From Pseudeuparius sepicola (lineage: Eukaryota; Arthropoda; Insecta; Coleoptera; Anthribidae), in the NCBI GenBank assembly GCA_963920635.1, contig OY987306.1, positions 11,116,001 through 11,180,000 of the forward strand: a stretch of DNA of 64,000 nucleotides. The letters run 5' to 3'. The position numbers and the translations under genes are program-made. Positions 54,356-64,000 of this stretch are shown here, piece after piece; positions within the stretch are counted from its first letter, which is position 1, and the number at the start of each line of letters is the position of its first letter. The notes below the pieces were generated by a model. It was not told the origin of the DNA. It ran no database searches and saw nothing but the letters and a program-made list of their open reading frames with translations.

Positions 54356-55744
54356 CTAATTTAAGATTTCCCCTTCTCCGAGACTACTAGAAAAGATAAT
54401 AATGTCATCCATATAGACGAGGCAAATTTTGTTTTGGAGGTCTTTTAGAATATTATCTATAACAGGTTGGAAGGTCGCTGGTGCATTTTTGAGTCCGAAT
54501 GGCATTCTAGTGTACTCAAAACGACCATTTTCTACGTTAAAAGCCGTTTTTTCAATACTGTTTGGATGCATTTCAATCTGGTGGAAACCAGATGCGAGGT
54601 CTAAGGTCGAAAAATATTGACATCTACCGAGTTTACCTAGGATGTCTGAAATATTCGGAATAGGGTACCGGTCGTCGATTGTTTTCTCATTTATTTTTCC
54701 GTAATCAACTACGATTCGCCATTTAACTTTTCCTGGAGCGTCTGGTTTTTTGGGTACTATCCAGATAGGAGATGACCAAGGGCTACTGGATGGCCTAATA
54801 ATGTTATCATCGAGTATCTTATTGATTTGTCGTTGTACTTCATTTTTATGAACGAACGGATAACGATATGACTTAGTATAAATCGGGATTTCATCTTTAG
54901 TTTTTATTTCATGCTTAATTTTATTTGTGAAAGTTAATTTTTTATTATCGCAATGAAAAATATCCGAAAATTGCTGGCATAGTTGAATTAATTCCGATTT
55001 TTCTTCCGAATTTAAGTGTTCGGTACGCAACAAGGGTTTAATGTCAAATTTTTCAGTTGTAAAATTTTCTGGGACGGTATCTTCGATGTTATAGATCTCA
55101 AAGTGTTCTTTATTACAGTCAGGAAATGAGGTAGCCTTAATCGGGTTTTCGAACGTAAGTAACTGCGCGTTATCAGAGAAGTTTCGTATTTCAGCGTAGG
55201 CGTATCCGTTGTTCGCTACGGAAAGTGTTTTTGGAATGAAACAATCTTTAATTTGTTGAGGTCCGAGAATTATGTCGCCTGAATAAACGGTGACTGGAAG
55301 TTTTACTCTTCTTATTTCGTGCGGAGCGATTTCGACATTAAGCACGTTTTGCTGGTTTGGTTTTTCGCGGTATTGAATGGGAAGTGCGATAAGTGGATTA
55401 TAAAAAATATTATTTTCGTAGTCGATATGAAAATTTAAGCGTTTTAAATCTTTGGAGCCAAGGAGTCCATGGAAAAAGTTATGAAAATGAAAACCTAATA
55501 AATCTTTTAAGCTTATATCTGCTTTAAATCGACATTTGTTTTCGCCGTTACACGTTATTATGGAGAAAGGGTCATGATAAATTGTTTGAGGGAAAAATTC
55601 TTCTGCAATATTAGGACTTAAAATGGATTTACTCGCGCCTGTGTCTATTAAAATTTTTAAAGGTGGGTTTAAGGTCTCTTTATATGGTAAATAATCTCTA
55701 TCGCTAATATTTAATTCTATTATGGTATAATCATTTCGAGGAAT
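54356..55744 (-). pseudogene. pol: Pol: aspartic protease and reverse transcriptase
   Basis: One open frame. Protease active site is LIDTGASKSIL (~55,645). RT blocks include KWRIVVDYGKIN, YFSTLDLASGFHQIEM (first Asp), MPFGLKNAPATFQ and VYMDDIIIFS (YMDD). The frame shifts and hits stops just after (54,180-54,360), where thumb sequence ([27 protein letters not shown]) continues in other frames. Confidence 0.93.
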
Positions 55745-57156
55745 TATGTTATTGGGGTTGAAGGGTCGGTCGTATAAAAATTTTGATCTTCTGGTGTATT
55801 AGTTTCGTTAATTTCGGTAATTGTCGCAGCTGGGTATTCCGGGTTCTCATAGGAACATCCATAATTTTCATAATACTCGTTTTGTTCAAAATAGGGATTA
55901 TAGTCGTAATGTATTTGTTCTTGTTCGCTAGAGTTTGGTTCATTATATCCGTTGGAGTCGTCACAATAGGTCACAATAGGTCTGATATGAAATTTCGCGG
56001 TCCTGTTGGTTGGAAATAGTTTGGATTCCTTTGTGGGTACGTTTGTCTAGGAATAGTTGGGATTTTAGAGGTTGTGGACATAGGAGTTGGTTTATAATCG
56101 GGAGTTTGTTTTTTTTCGTTTAAAAACGTTTATATTTTTGTTTTGGAAATTTTGAGGGCTAAAAACTTTATTGGTGAAATATCTTTGTTGGGGAATATTC
56201 CTGGTTGTAATATTTACAGGATTGGATGGAAATCTTGGAGTCGAGAGTTCTGGAAATTGTGCAGGAGTCTGGGGTTTTAGAAACTGTGTTGGAGCTCTAA
56301 AATTTTGGAATTGGTTTGGAAATTGGAATTGTCTTTGGGGGAATTGGTTAATTGCTGGTAGTGGAGGATGGAAATGCGAAGTTATTTGTGGTGGTCTCGG
56401 TAAGTATTGTGTCATGTTTGGTTTTGGCAAAAATTGCGTTGTATTTGATCGTGCTAGGGTTTGTCTAGATTGATTTTAAGTGTATGCGAAGTTTTCTTCT
56501 TCTACTGCTAATGCAATAGCGTTTTCTAAACTTGTAGGATTTCTTAGTCTAATAATATCTTGAAGTCTAAAAAGTAGTCCTATTATGAAAGTTTTTAAAG
56601 CAAGGTCTCTATAATTTTTCTGATTCAGCTCTCTTTCGAGAGGGTTAGCGAAATTTCGTGAGTTTAGTTTTGAAATAATTAAGCTACAAGCGTCTTGTAA
56701 TCTTGATCCAAATTGGGGAGGTGTCTCGTTTTTATTTGGTCGCATAACGATAAGGTCTTGGACTAAGCATTCTATGTTGCGATTGTCGCCAAATGTTAAG
56801 CGCAAGGCATTTTTTATATCGTTCCAAGTTTTTAGTTCGGTTCTTAAGCCTATAAGTGTTAAAGCTCTGCCCGTTAGTTTACCTATTATTGCTCTTAGCA
56901 AAAATTGGTTAATAGGATCGTTCGCGTTCTGGTTAGAATAAGTTTCAATCAAAGCATTGCAACTGTCTATAAATATTTCTAAAGTGTAGGGATCGCCTGA
57001 ATAGTTTGGGATGTTTTCTATGTACAGCCTGAGTAACTGGTAGTTAATAGGTTGAGTCATTTTTGGGGGTTCTGGTTCTTGTATTTCAGATTTTTCAAAA
57101 TTGAGATTAATTCTATCGATCAAATCACTTAACTCGTCGAGACAAGGATCAATCAT
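55745..57156 (-). pseudogene. gag: Gag, broken
   Basis: The capsid-like region (from ATG 57,156) has IENIPNYSGDPYTLEIFIDS, LRAIIGKLTGRA, LRLTFGDNRN and Q.R.QDACS-type sequence as in errantiviral Gag. A TAA at 56,476 interrupts it, followed in the same frame by a Pro/Gln-rich tail and then frame changes near 56,090 and 55,970, the latter next to an 11-bp direct duplication (CACAATAGGT at 55,964 and 55,974). Confidence 0.85.
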
Positions 57157-57183
57157 CCAGAAAAAAGTCAAAAATTGAAACAA

Positions 57184-57525
57184 CTTTGAGAATTCAGGAT
57201 TTTGCTTTGTGCTTTAGAATTTTTTCTTCGAATTTCTTTTGAATTTTTTAACCTAATGATTAAAATCTTTGCTTCAGAGAGATTTCGGGACAAGACAGGA
57301 TCAAAGAAATTTGCTCATACCCTTCTGGATCGCAGGCTTTTTCCTGTTGAACCTCTGGTTGTCTTCAGCCTTTAGTCCACCCTGGTGTGCTGCTGGTCTA
57401 CGAACGACGGCTACTTCCTCGATGGCCTGATGGTTTTCGGATGGTTCTGAGTTTTCTCGGTTGGTGCCCGACGGTGCCCGCAAATTGATATTCGGTCAAT
57501 TTCAGCGCGCCCGGACTCGTCCGTA
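57184..57525 (-). other. Untranslated leader of the retrotransposon
   Basis: Between primer site and gag; no domain recognised. A 60-codon open frame at 57,301-57,483 is of unclear meaning. Confidence 0.5.
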
Positions 57526-57536
57526 CGACTGCGCCA
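57526..57536 (-). promoter_or_regulatory. Primer-binding site (tRNA-Ser type)
   Basis: Minus-strand TGGCGCAGTCG abuts the 5' LTR and is complementary to the CGACTGCGCCA end of insect tRNA-Ser, as in the 297/17.6/ZAM group. Confidence 0.8.
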
Positions 57537-57739
57537 GTTAAATAACTGTCGAACGCAAACGTCTTTTTAAAAATTAACGGTTTATTCTCAAAAAGGTTAC
57601 AGCGGTTGCCAAGATCTTAATGGCTCTCAATGGTCGGTGCAAGACTTATATAAACTAAAAATGTTTACAATGCAAAAAGGTAATTTTGATTACAGTACAA
57701 TAATTTTGTGTCGAGTTCGGAAGTTCTGTTCATGTAACT
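57536..57739 (-). repeat. 5' LTR (204 bp)
   Basis: Matches 49,911-50,114; ends CATGTAACT followed by target duplication CGCT. Confidence 0.93.
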
Positions 57740-59928
57740 CGCTATATGTGATTTAATATAATAGTTACATTGTAAAAAGTTAAACAAAAAAAACAGTTAA
57801 TATTTTTGCCTAGTCTATACCAATGAGAAGTGAGAGCTGACGTACCAGTGGATGGCCAGTCAGTAAGCTAAACAATCATGTCATAATAACCACAACCACT
57901 CTCAGCATGTTTTGTTGCGTAGAAAAAAAAACAATAAAAATAACGAAAACGAGCAAAATAAGGATCGCGGTAAGCGTCGTTACACATGGCCGGTAGAAAT
58001 ATTCTCGTGCAATTTAGAAATTGTGGTACAAATGTGTGTGCGGAAATTCACGAAAAGACCTGGGACCTTCCACAAAAAAATGATTGAAATGTGGCAACAT
58101 AGCTCTCCAGTGCCCACCTTGACGGTTTACATTGAATCAGAACCGTCGAGTTACTCGGGTAATAAGGTGCATTTACCTTCCGAGAAAAAAAATTCTTTCG
58201 CATTTTCCTTTTTAGTAGACTTTCCCCTGTTTAGATTCTAGCGTTGTTGCCAAAGATTTTGTATAATTTCTCGCGTTGTCAATAATTTGTCTGAAAAATT
58301 CAATATATTTCAAATTATAAGCGAATGACGAGCAACTGACCATATCGGAAATGTCAATTTAATTATTATTTAATAATTTGTTTCTTGGCGGAAATTTGAT
58401 TTTTTTAAGTAGACAGAAGGTACTTAGTCGGGATTTTGGGGCCAATTAGGACAGTTGGTGGGGGTCCAAAAGTAGATAGGTACCTACCGGTTTTATGCAC
58501 AATCCAAGATAAAAAAATTTAACAAAAAAATTAAAACCGACTACAAAAATTTGCCCGTATGCACACTCCACTAAAAATTAAAAAAAAATAACACCGTATG
58601 CATATTTCAACTAAAATTTTAGAAATATTTTTCTCTTTCTAAATTGAGTTATCTTTGGAGTCGGTGACAGTAAGTCATGATGTATGTAGGATGTGATCAG
58701 GGACTCTTTAAAATAAGGGGACCCAGCATGTCACAGTTCTATCACATAGGAAAAGTGAAGCCTTGAGGGGAAGTTTGTTTTCTGTAGACTCCAAGGAGAC
58801 CACAAGGGGGCTGGTACAAGGTTATGTTATATGTCAGTGTCCAACTGCCATCAGGTTTTATGTGACATACCAGTGCCATAGATTCTAAAGGAGGCAAAAT
58901 ATTTCCCATCATAATTCACAATCTTTAAATTTTCTAACTTCGAGATACTCAGTTGTGTCAATTAAAGGTAATGCGGTCATAATAAATTTGTTTCATCTGA
59001 CAGTTGCCATATTCTTCACTTGTAGACACAACATTGTCAAGTCTAATTTTTAGAAATCATGGAAACCATTATTAATTTTTACTAACAATCGAGTAGGTAC
59101 CTGTTATATTCATAGATTCTCCAATAAAATAGCATACTTGGCATCACTGATACCATTAGAATGATGAAAGAATAGGCCTCACTTTGGAAAGTATAATGCT
59201 GGGTCCCCTTACTTTAAAGAGTTCCTGGAAGTGATGTATTCATATCTAAATAGATTTAAATTCCTTGCCTTGACTGTCACCAAATCCAAAGATAACTCAA
59301 TTTTAAAAGAGAAAAATATTTCTAAAAGTTTTAATTTTTTTCTTAATTTTTTGTATTTCTTATTTTTTAGTGAATTATTAATTTTTTAATCTACGACGGT
59401 GTCATTATGACACATTTAGCATTGCCATTTGGATGTCATTATGGCGTTCATAATATCACGAATCATCAAAATCGATCCAATAAGAAATTTCCTCCCCTAT
59501 TTTCCACACTTACGAGTGGAATTTTTTCTTCAAATTTAGATGTGGCCACCTCTGAGGTACTGCTAAAGTAATCCCTTTCTAATAAAAAGAGAATCATCAA
59601 TATCGCGGGTGAAATTTTTTCTTCAAATTTAAATGGGGCCACCTCTAAGGTACTAACTTTCTAATAAAAAAAGACTCATCGAAATCGGTTCAATATGAAA
59701 TTGTATCCCCTATTTGTCCACCCTTAGGGGCGGAATTTTTTCTTCACATTTAAATAACATATTTTTTTTCTACAAGCGTGCGGAAAAGTGCAATCGCGTG
59801 CGGAAAAGTGGCACTTTCCGCACTTGTTAGGAAATATACTATGTTTTACGAATATAGGTATCCTTTTACGCGAATATATTTTTCTTTCACATATTCGTCT
59901 ATATGCCAAATATCCAAATATTTGTGTC
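57675..59928. repeat. Segmental duplication, copy 1 (2.25 kb)
   Basis: Near-identical to 60,995-63,266 (offset 3,320-3,323 bp). It runs from inside the LTR (AAAAGGTAATTTTGATTACA) to ATATTTGTGTCAA. It contains the LTR tail, a 109-codon open frame at 57,912-58,241 (unknown; a one-base difference in an A-run changes its beginning relative to copy 2), a fold-back MITE and AT-rich DNA. Confidence 0.93.
58600..59350. repeat. Fold-back MITE inside copy 1
   Basis: AGAAATATTTTTCTCTTT and GGACTCTTTAAAATAAGGGG near the left are mirrored by CCCCTTACTTTAAAGAGTTC and AAAGAGAAAAATATTTCT at the right. Arms are about 130-150 bp. The same element is at about 61,930-62,665 in copy 2. Confidence 0.7.
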
Positions 59929-60994
59929 AAATACCCGAATGTATGGAACTTGTAGGTGATTAGTCATTAAAATCTGTTTTCTCCCAAGGAGAAGTTTTAC
60001 TTGAAAGTAAGCTTTTGAAATAAATCCTACGTTTATCTCACATTTCGTGCCCAAGTCGGAGAATTTTGGAATTTTAGGCATGGAAATCCTGGAAAAGTCA
60101 GGGAATCCGGTTTTTCAGATTTGGTTGGCCTAATCTCGGGCCTAATACTTTGTTCTCGGGCCTAATACTTTGTTGCCAATCCTAAAAGTTAATCCTAGGT
60201 AAAGATAGTTCGCGTATATATAATTCGCATAAATATTTAAGAAGAATAATATAGAGTTGTAATAACTGTATATATATTTATGATATTTCTTCATATTTGT
60301 TGTTCCATAAAACCCATATAGCGAAGGGCCCATAACATTCTCCTCAATAAAATAAACCTTATTATTTTGTTTTCATTTATATATTAAGCTCGTATAAAAG
60401 CACCCAATATAAAGAGACGTGTTAAGAAAATGGTCACGTATGAAACAAAATCAATGGAAGCTATTCCGGCAATAGCGATGGTCGGGCACCGTCGCAATGA
60501 CAAGGCCCGGCAGTTGAAAGCGATGAGTCGTCCAAGGGAGGGGGGCCTAGGTGCCAAATTCAAATTTCAAGATGTTAACTTGGTAAATTTGGTAAAAAAA
60601 ACACTTTAAAACGATTGTTTTCAACTCGGATAGTAATCTACGAGAGCGAAAGTCATATTTTCAAGGGCATTTGGTGCATTTAGATATCTACTGGTAAAAT
60701 TTTCATAATTGCCAATTATTATTTCTTATTTGCGTGCCTAGATACAACTAAATTCGAATAAATAAAACCATAAAACGTCCTGATTTTAAGGTGGTTAAGT
60801 TTAATCATGTAAAATTGTTAGGTATAACAATCCAAACCAAAACCACGAAACTCTTTTGATGGCCTTAACCCACTTTTACCTTAAAATGGGGTCTTTATGG
60901 AGGAAAAAGCGGACACTTTAGGACCGCCTTTGTAGTTTCCCTTGCAGTTGGGAACGGAACACGTCCACGGCATGATTTAAATAAGTCCGAAACT
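59929..60994. other. Spacer between duplicate copies
   Basis: No gene recognised. Contains CTCGGGCCTAATACTTTGTT twice in tandem (60,136-60,172) and a promoter-like CGTATAAAAGCACC at 60,391, perhaps a remnant of a transposon end. Confidence 0.45.
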
Positions 60995-63266
60995 AAAAGG
61001 TAATTTTGATTACAGTACAATAATTTTGTGTCGAGTTCGGAAGTTCTGTTCATGTAACTCGCTATATGTGATTTAATATAATAGTTATATTGTAAAAAGT
61101 TAAACAAAAAAAAACAGTTAATATTTTTGCCTAGTCTATACCAATGAGAAGTGAGAGCTGACGTACCAGTGGATGGCCAGTCAGTAAACTAAACAATCAT
61201 GTCATAATAACCACAACCACTCTCAGCATGTTTTGTTGCGTAGAAAAAAAAAACAATAAAAATAACGAAAACGAGCAAAATAAGGATCGCGGTAAGCGTC
61301 GTTACACATGGCCGGTAGAAATATTCTCGTGCAATTTAGAAATTGTGGTACAAATGTGTGTGCGGAAATTCACGAAAAGACCTGGGACCTTCCACAAAAA
61401 AATGATTGAAATGTGGCAACATAGCTCTCCAGTGCCCACCTTGACGGTTTACATTGAATCAGAACCGTCGAGTTACTCGGGTAATAAGGTGCATTTACCT
61501 TCCGAGAAAAAAAATTCTTTCGCATTTTCCTTTTTAGTAGACTTTCCCCTGTTTAGATTCTAGCGTTGTTGCCAAAGATTTTGTATAATTTCTCGCGTTG
61601 TCAATAATTTGTCTGAAAAATTCAATATATTTCAAATTATAAGCGAATGACGAGCAACTGACCATATCGGAAATGTCAATTTAATTATTATTTAATAATT
61701 TGTTTCTTGGCGGAAATTTGATTTTTTTAAGTAGACAGAAGGTACCTAGTCGGGATTTTGGGGCCAATTAGGACAGTTGGTGGGGGTCCAAAAGTAGATA
61801 GGTACCTACCGGTTTTATGCACAATCCAAGATAAAAAAATTTTACAAAAAAATTAAAACCGACTACAAAAATTTGCCCGTATGCACACTCCACTAAAAAT
61901 TAAAAAAAAAAATAACACCGTATGCATATTTCAACTAAAATTTTAGAAATATTTTTCTCTTTCTAAATTGAGTTATCTTTGGAGTCGGTGACAGTAAGTC
62001 ATGATGTATGTAGGATGTGATCAGGGACTCTTTAAAATAAGGGGACCCAGCATGTCACAGTTCTATCACATAGGAAAAGTGAAGCCTTGAGGGGAAGTTT
62101 GTTTTCTGTAGACTCCAAGGAGACCACAAGGGGGCTGGTACAAGGTTATGTTATATGTCAGTGTCCAACTGCCATCAGGTTTTATGTGACATACCAGTGC
62201 CATAGATTCTAAAGGAGGCAAAATATTTCCCATCATAATTCACAATCTTTAAATTTTCTAACTTCGAGATACTCAGTTGTGTCAATTAAAGGTAATGCGG
62301 TCATAATAAATTTGTTTCATCTGACAGTTGCCATATTCTTCACTTGTAGACACAACATTGTCAAGTCTAATTTTTAGAAATCATGGAAACCATTATTAAT
62401 TTTTACTAACAATCGAGTAGGTACCTGTTATATTCATAGATTCTCCAATAAAATAGCATACTTGGCATCACTGATACCATTAGAATGATGAAAGAATAGG
62501 CCTCACTTTGGAAAGTATAATGCTGGGTCCCCTTACTTTAAAGAGTTCCTGGAAGTGATGTATTCATATCTAAATAGATTTAAATTCCTTGCCTTGACTG
62601 TCACCAAATCCAAAGATAACTCAATTTTAAAAGAGAAAAATATTTCTAAAAGTTTTAATTTTTTCTTAATTTTTTGTATTTCTTATTTTTTAGTGAATTA
62701 TTAATTTTTTAATCTACGACGGTGTCATTATGACACATTTAGCATTGCCATTTAGATGTCATTATGGCGTTCATAATATCACGAATCATCAAAATCGATC
62801 CAATAAGAAATTTCCTCCCCTATTTTCCACACTTACGAGTGGAATTTTTTCTTCAAATTTAGATGTGGCCACCTCTAAGGTACTGCTAAAGTAATCCCTT
62901 TCTAATAAAAAGAGAATCATCAATATCGCGGGTGAAATTTTTTCTTCAAATTTAAATGGGGCCACCTCTAAGGTACTAACTTTCTAATAAAAAAAGAATC
63001 ATCGAAATCGGTTCAATATGAAATTGTATCCCCTATTTGTCCACCCTTAGGGGCGGAATTTTTTCTTCACATTTAAATAACATATTTTTTTTCTACAAGC
63101 GTGCGGAAAAGTGCAATCGCGTGCGGAAAAGTGGCACTTTCCGCACTTGTTAGGAAATATACTATGTTTTACGAATATAGGTATCCTTTTGCGCGAATAT
63201 ATTTTTCTTTCACATATTCGTCTATATGCCAAATATCCAAATATTTGTATTTGTATTTGTGTCAAG
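60995..63266. repeat. Segmental duplication, copy 2
   Basis: Second copy of 57,675-59,928, beginning with about 65 bp of LTR tail including CATGTAACTCGCT, although no retrotransposon adjoins it. It ends at the junction with the LINE fragment. Confidence 0.93.
61228..61563 (+). CDS. Unrecognised open frame in the duplication (111 aa)
   Basis: ATG-initiated frame, basic N-terminus (KKNNKNNENEQNKDRGKRR), Cys and aromatic residues after it; no domain I know. It is conserved in copy 1 except for the start, as expected from recent duplication rather than selection. Probably not a gene. Confidence 0.15.
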   Translation: MFCCVEKKNNKNNENEQNKDRGKRRYTWPVEIFSCNLEIVVQMCVRKFTKRPGTFHKKMIEMWQHSSPVPTLTVYIESEPSSYSGNKVHLPSEKKNSFAFSFLVDFPLFRF

Positions 63267-64000
63267 GCCTACCTACAATACAAATTTAACTCTAACCCTA
63301 AAGAGTTTTGGAAAGCCCTCCGGTACTTAAATCTAGGCAAACAGTCTTCATGCGGAAATGGTAACTGCACTCAATTCGACGCGGATGACTTTAACAATTT
63401 CTTCATCGATAATTTACCGCAGGTTGCAGCTACAAGTGTGGCGAGGTCTCACGTTAAATACAATGATATTCGTACGGCCGCTGACGATTTCGAGTTTGCT
63501 CCTGTTACGGGGGATCAAGTTAATCGGATTGTTCTGTCGCTTAAAAGTCATGCTGAAGGGCCTGATAATATTAGCTTAAAAATGATATCTTACCTTCTTC
63601 CTGCTCTAACCGAGTATCTGACCTATATTGTTAACACATGCCTACTTTCTGGCGTGTTTCCAAAGGCCTGGAAGCTTTCTGATATACTTCCTCTTGCGAA
63701 AAACAATAATCCCACCGACTTAAATCACTATAGGCCAATCAGCATTTTACCAACCTTGTCCAAAGTACTAGAAAAAATTGTAGTCCTACAACTTAACGAC
63801 TTTTGCAAGACGAGAGATATCCTGCCTCCCATACAATCGGGTTTTAGGCCTGGTTTTGGAACTTCTACAGCTCTGCTTAAAATATCTGATGATATATATG
63901 ATGCCAGCGATAAGGGATTGGTCACTTGCTTGATACTGTTGGACTTCACCAAGGCCTTTGATACCTTAGACCATGCCCTTTTGTGTAAAAAACTTCGATA
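63267..64000 (+). pseudogene. 5'-truncated LINE reverse transcriptase (Jockey/CR1-like), runs off window
   Basis: One frame is open from 63,267 to the window end. RT fingers/palm sequence is clear: YRPISILPTLSKVLEKIVV, PIQSGFRPGFGTSTALLKI and motif A CLILLDFTKAFDTLDHALL with its catalytic Asp. The endonuclease and ORF1 are missing, typical of 5'-truncated non-LTR insertions. The (TTTGTA)n-like sequence at the junction may mark the insertion point. The catalytic YADD box would lie beyond the window, so activity cannot be judged. Confidence 0.88.

Larger units (their letters stand above)
49911..57739 (-). mobile_element. Errantivirus-like Ty3/gypsy retrotransposon with env, 7,829 bp
   Basis: Minus-strand element with 204-bp LTRs, 4-bp target duplication (CGCT at 49,907-49,910 and 57,740-57,743), a tRNA-Ser-type primer site and a purine tract. 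LTR ends AGTTA..TAACT are characteristic of errantiviruses. Order is gag, protease, RT, RNase H, integrase, env. The LTRs differ at about seven positions out of 204, so the copy is not new. All three genes carry stops or frameshifts. Confidence 0.93.

Overview
This is insect nuclear DNA, not microbial: AT-rich sequence, a long satellite, many TATACAGGGTG-type miniature transposons, short GT-AG introns of 50-56 nt, an env-bearing Ty3/gypsy retroelement (errantivirus type) and a Polinton/Maverick (adintovirus-like) virus-like transposon. A beetle is plausible but I cannot prove the order. No ordinary host gene is visible with confidence; essentially everything I can name is repeat or mobile DNA.

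Layout. 1-1,328: non-coding, MITE debris. 1,329-13,888: a ~250-bp satellite of about 50 units with two kinds of higher-order repeat (7-mer of ~1,748 bp, 15-mer of ~3,740 bp). 14,430-17,348: three fold-back/MITE elements. 17,354-22,152: a decayed psq-HTH/DDE (pogo/Tigger-like) transposon with subterminal repeats and a broken transposase. 22,474-23,069: a hAT-like MITE with an 8-bp target duplication. 23,078-29,070: intergenic DNA with fold-back MITEs and a hAT relic (27,139-28,748). 29,071-48,056: a TA-flanked fold-back element into which a Polinton was inserted.

The Polinton occupies 29,746-47,177 (17,432 bp) with 584-bp terminal inverted repeats and a perfect 6-bp target duplication (TGGGGG at 29,740 and 47,178). 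Plus-strand genes on the left: a TIR gene, an IIDxDGF/HCPxVE family protein, protein-primed DNA polymerase B, and a CHHC zinc-finger (GTSF1/Asterix-like) protein; a four-exon spliced gene lies on the minus strand. The right half is a compact minus-strand block: chromodomain integrase, two tail-fibre-motif paralogues, a conserved unknown, packaging ATPase, a BIR-RING protein (IAP-like), a signal/TM protein, major capsid protein, a small protein, penton-like minor capsid protein, an adenain-like protease and a phospholipase A2/pX-like protein. The full replication, integration and virion set is recognisable, but polymerase and protease each carry an in-frame TAG, so this copy looks recently inserted yet defective. 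The BIR-RING and CHHC proteins suggest interference with apoptosis and with piRNA silencing (inference).

49,911-57,739: an errantivirus-like LTR retrotransposon on the minus strand (204-bp LTRs, 4-bp CGCT target duplication, tRNA-Ser primer site) with gag, pol and env all broken. 57,675-59,928 and 60,995-63,266: a tandem segmental duplication that includes the tail of the LTR, hence younger than that insertion. 63,267-64,000: a 5'-truncated non-LTR (LINE) reverse transcriptase running off the window.
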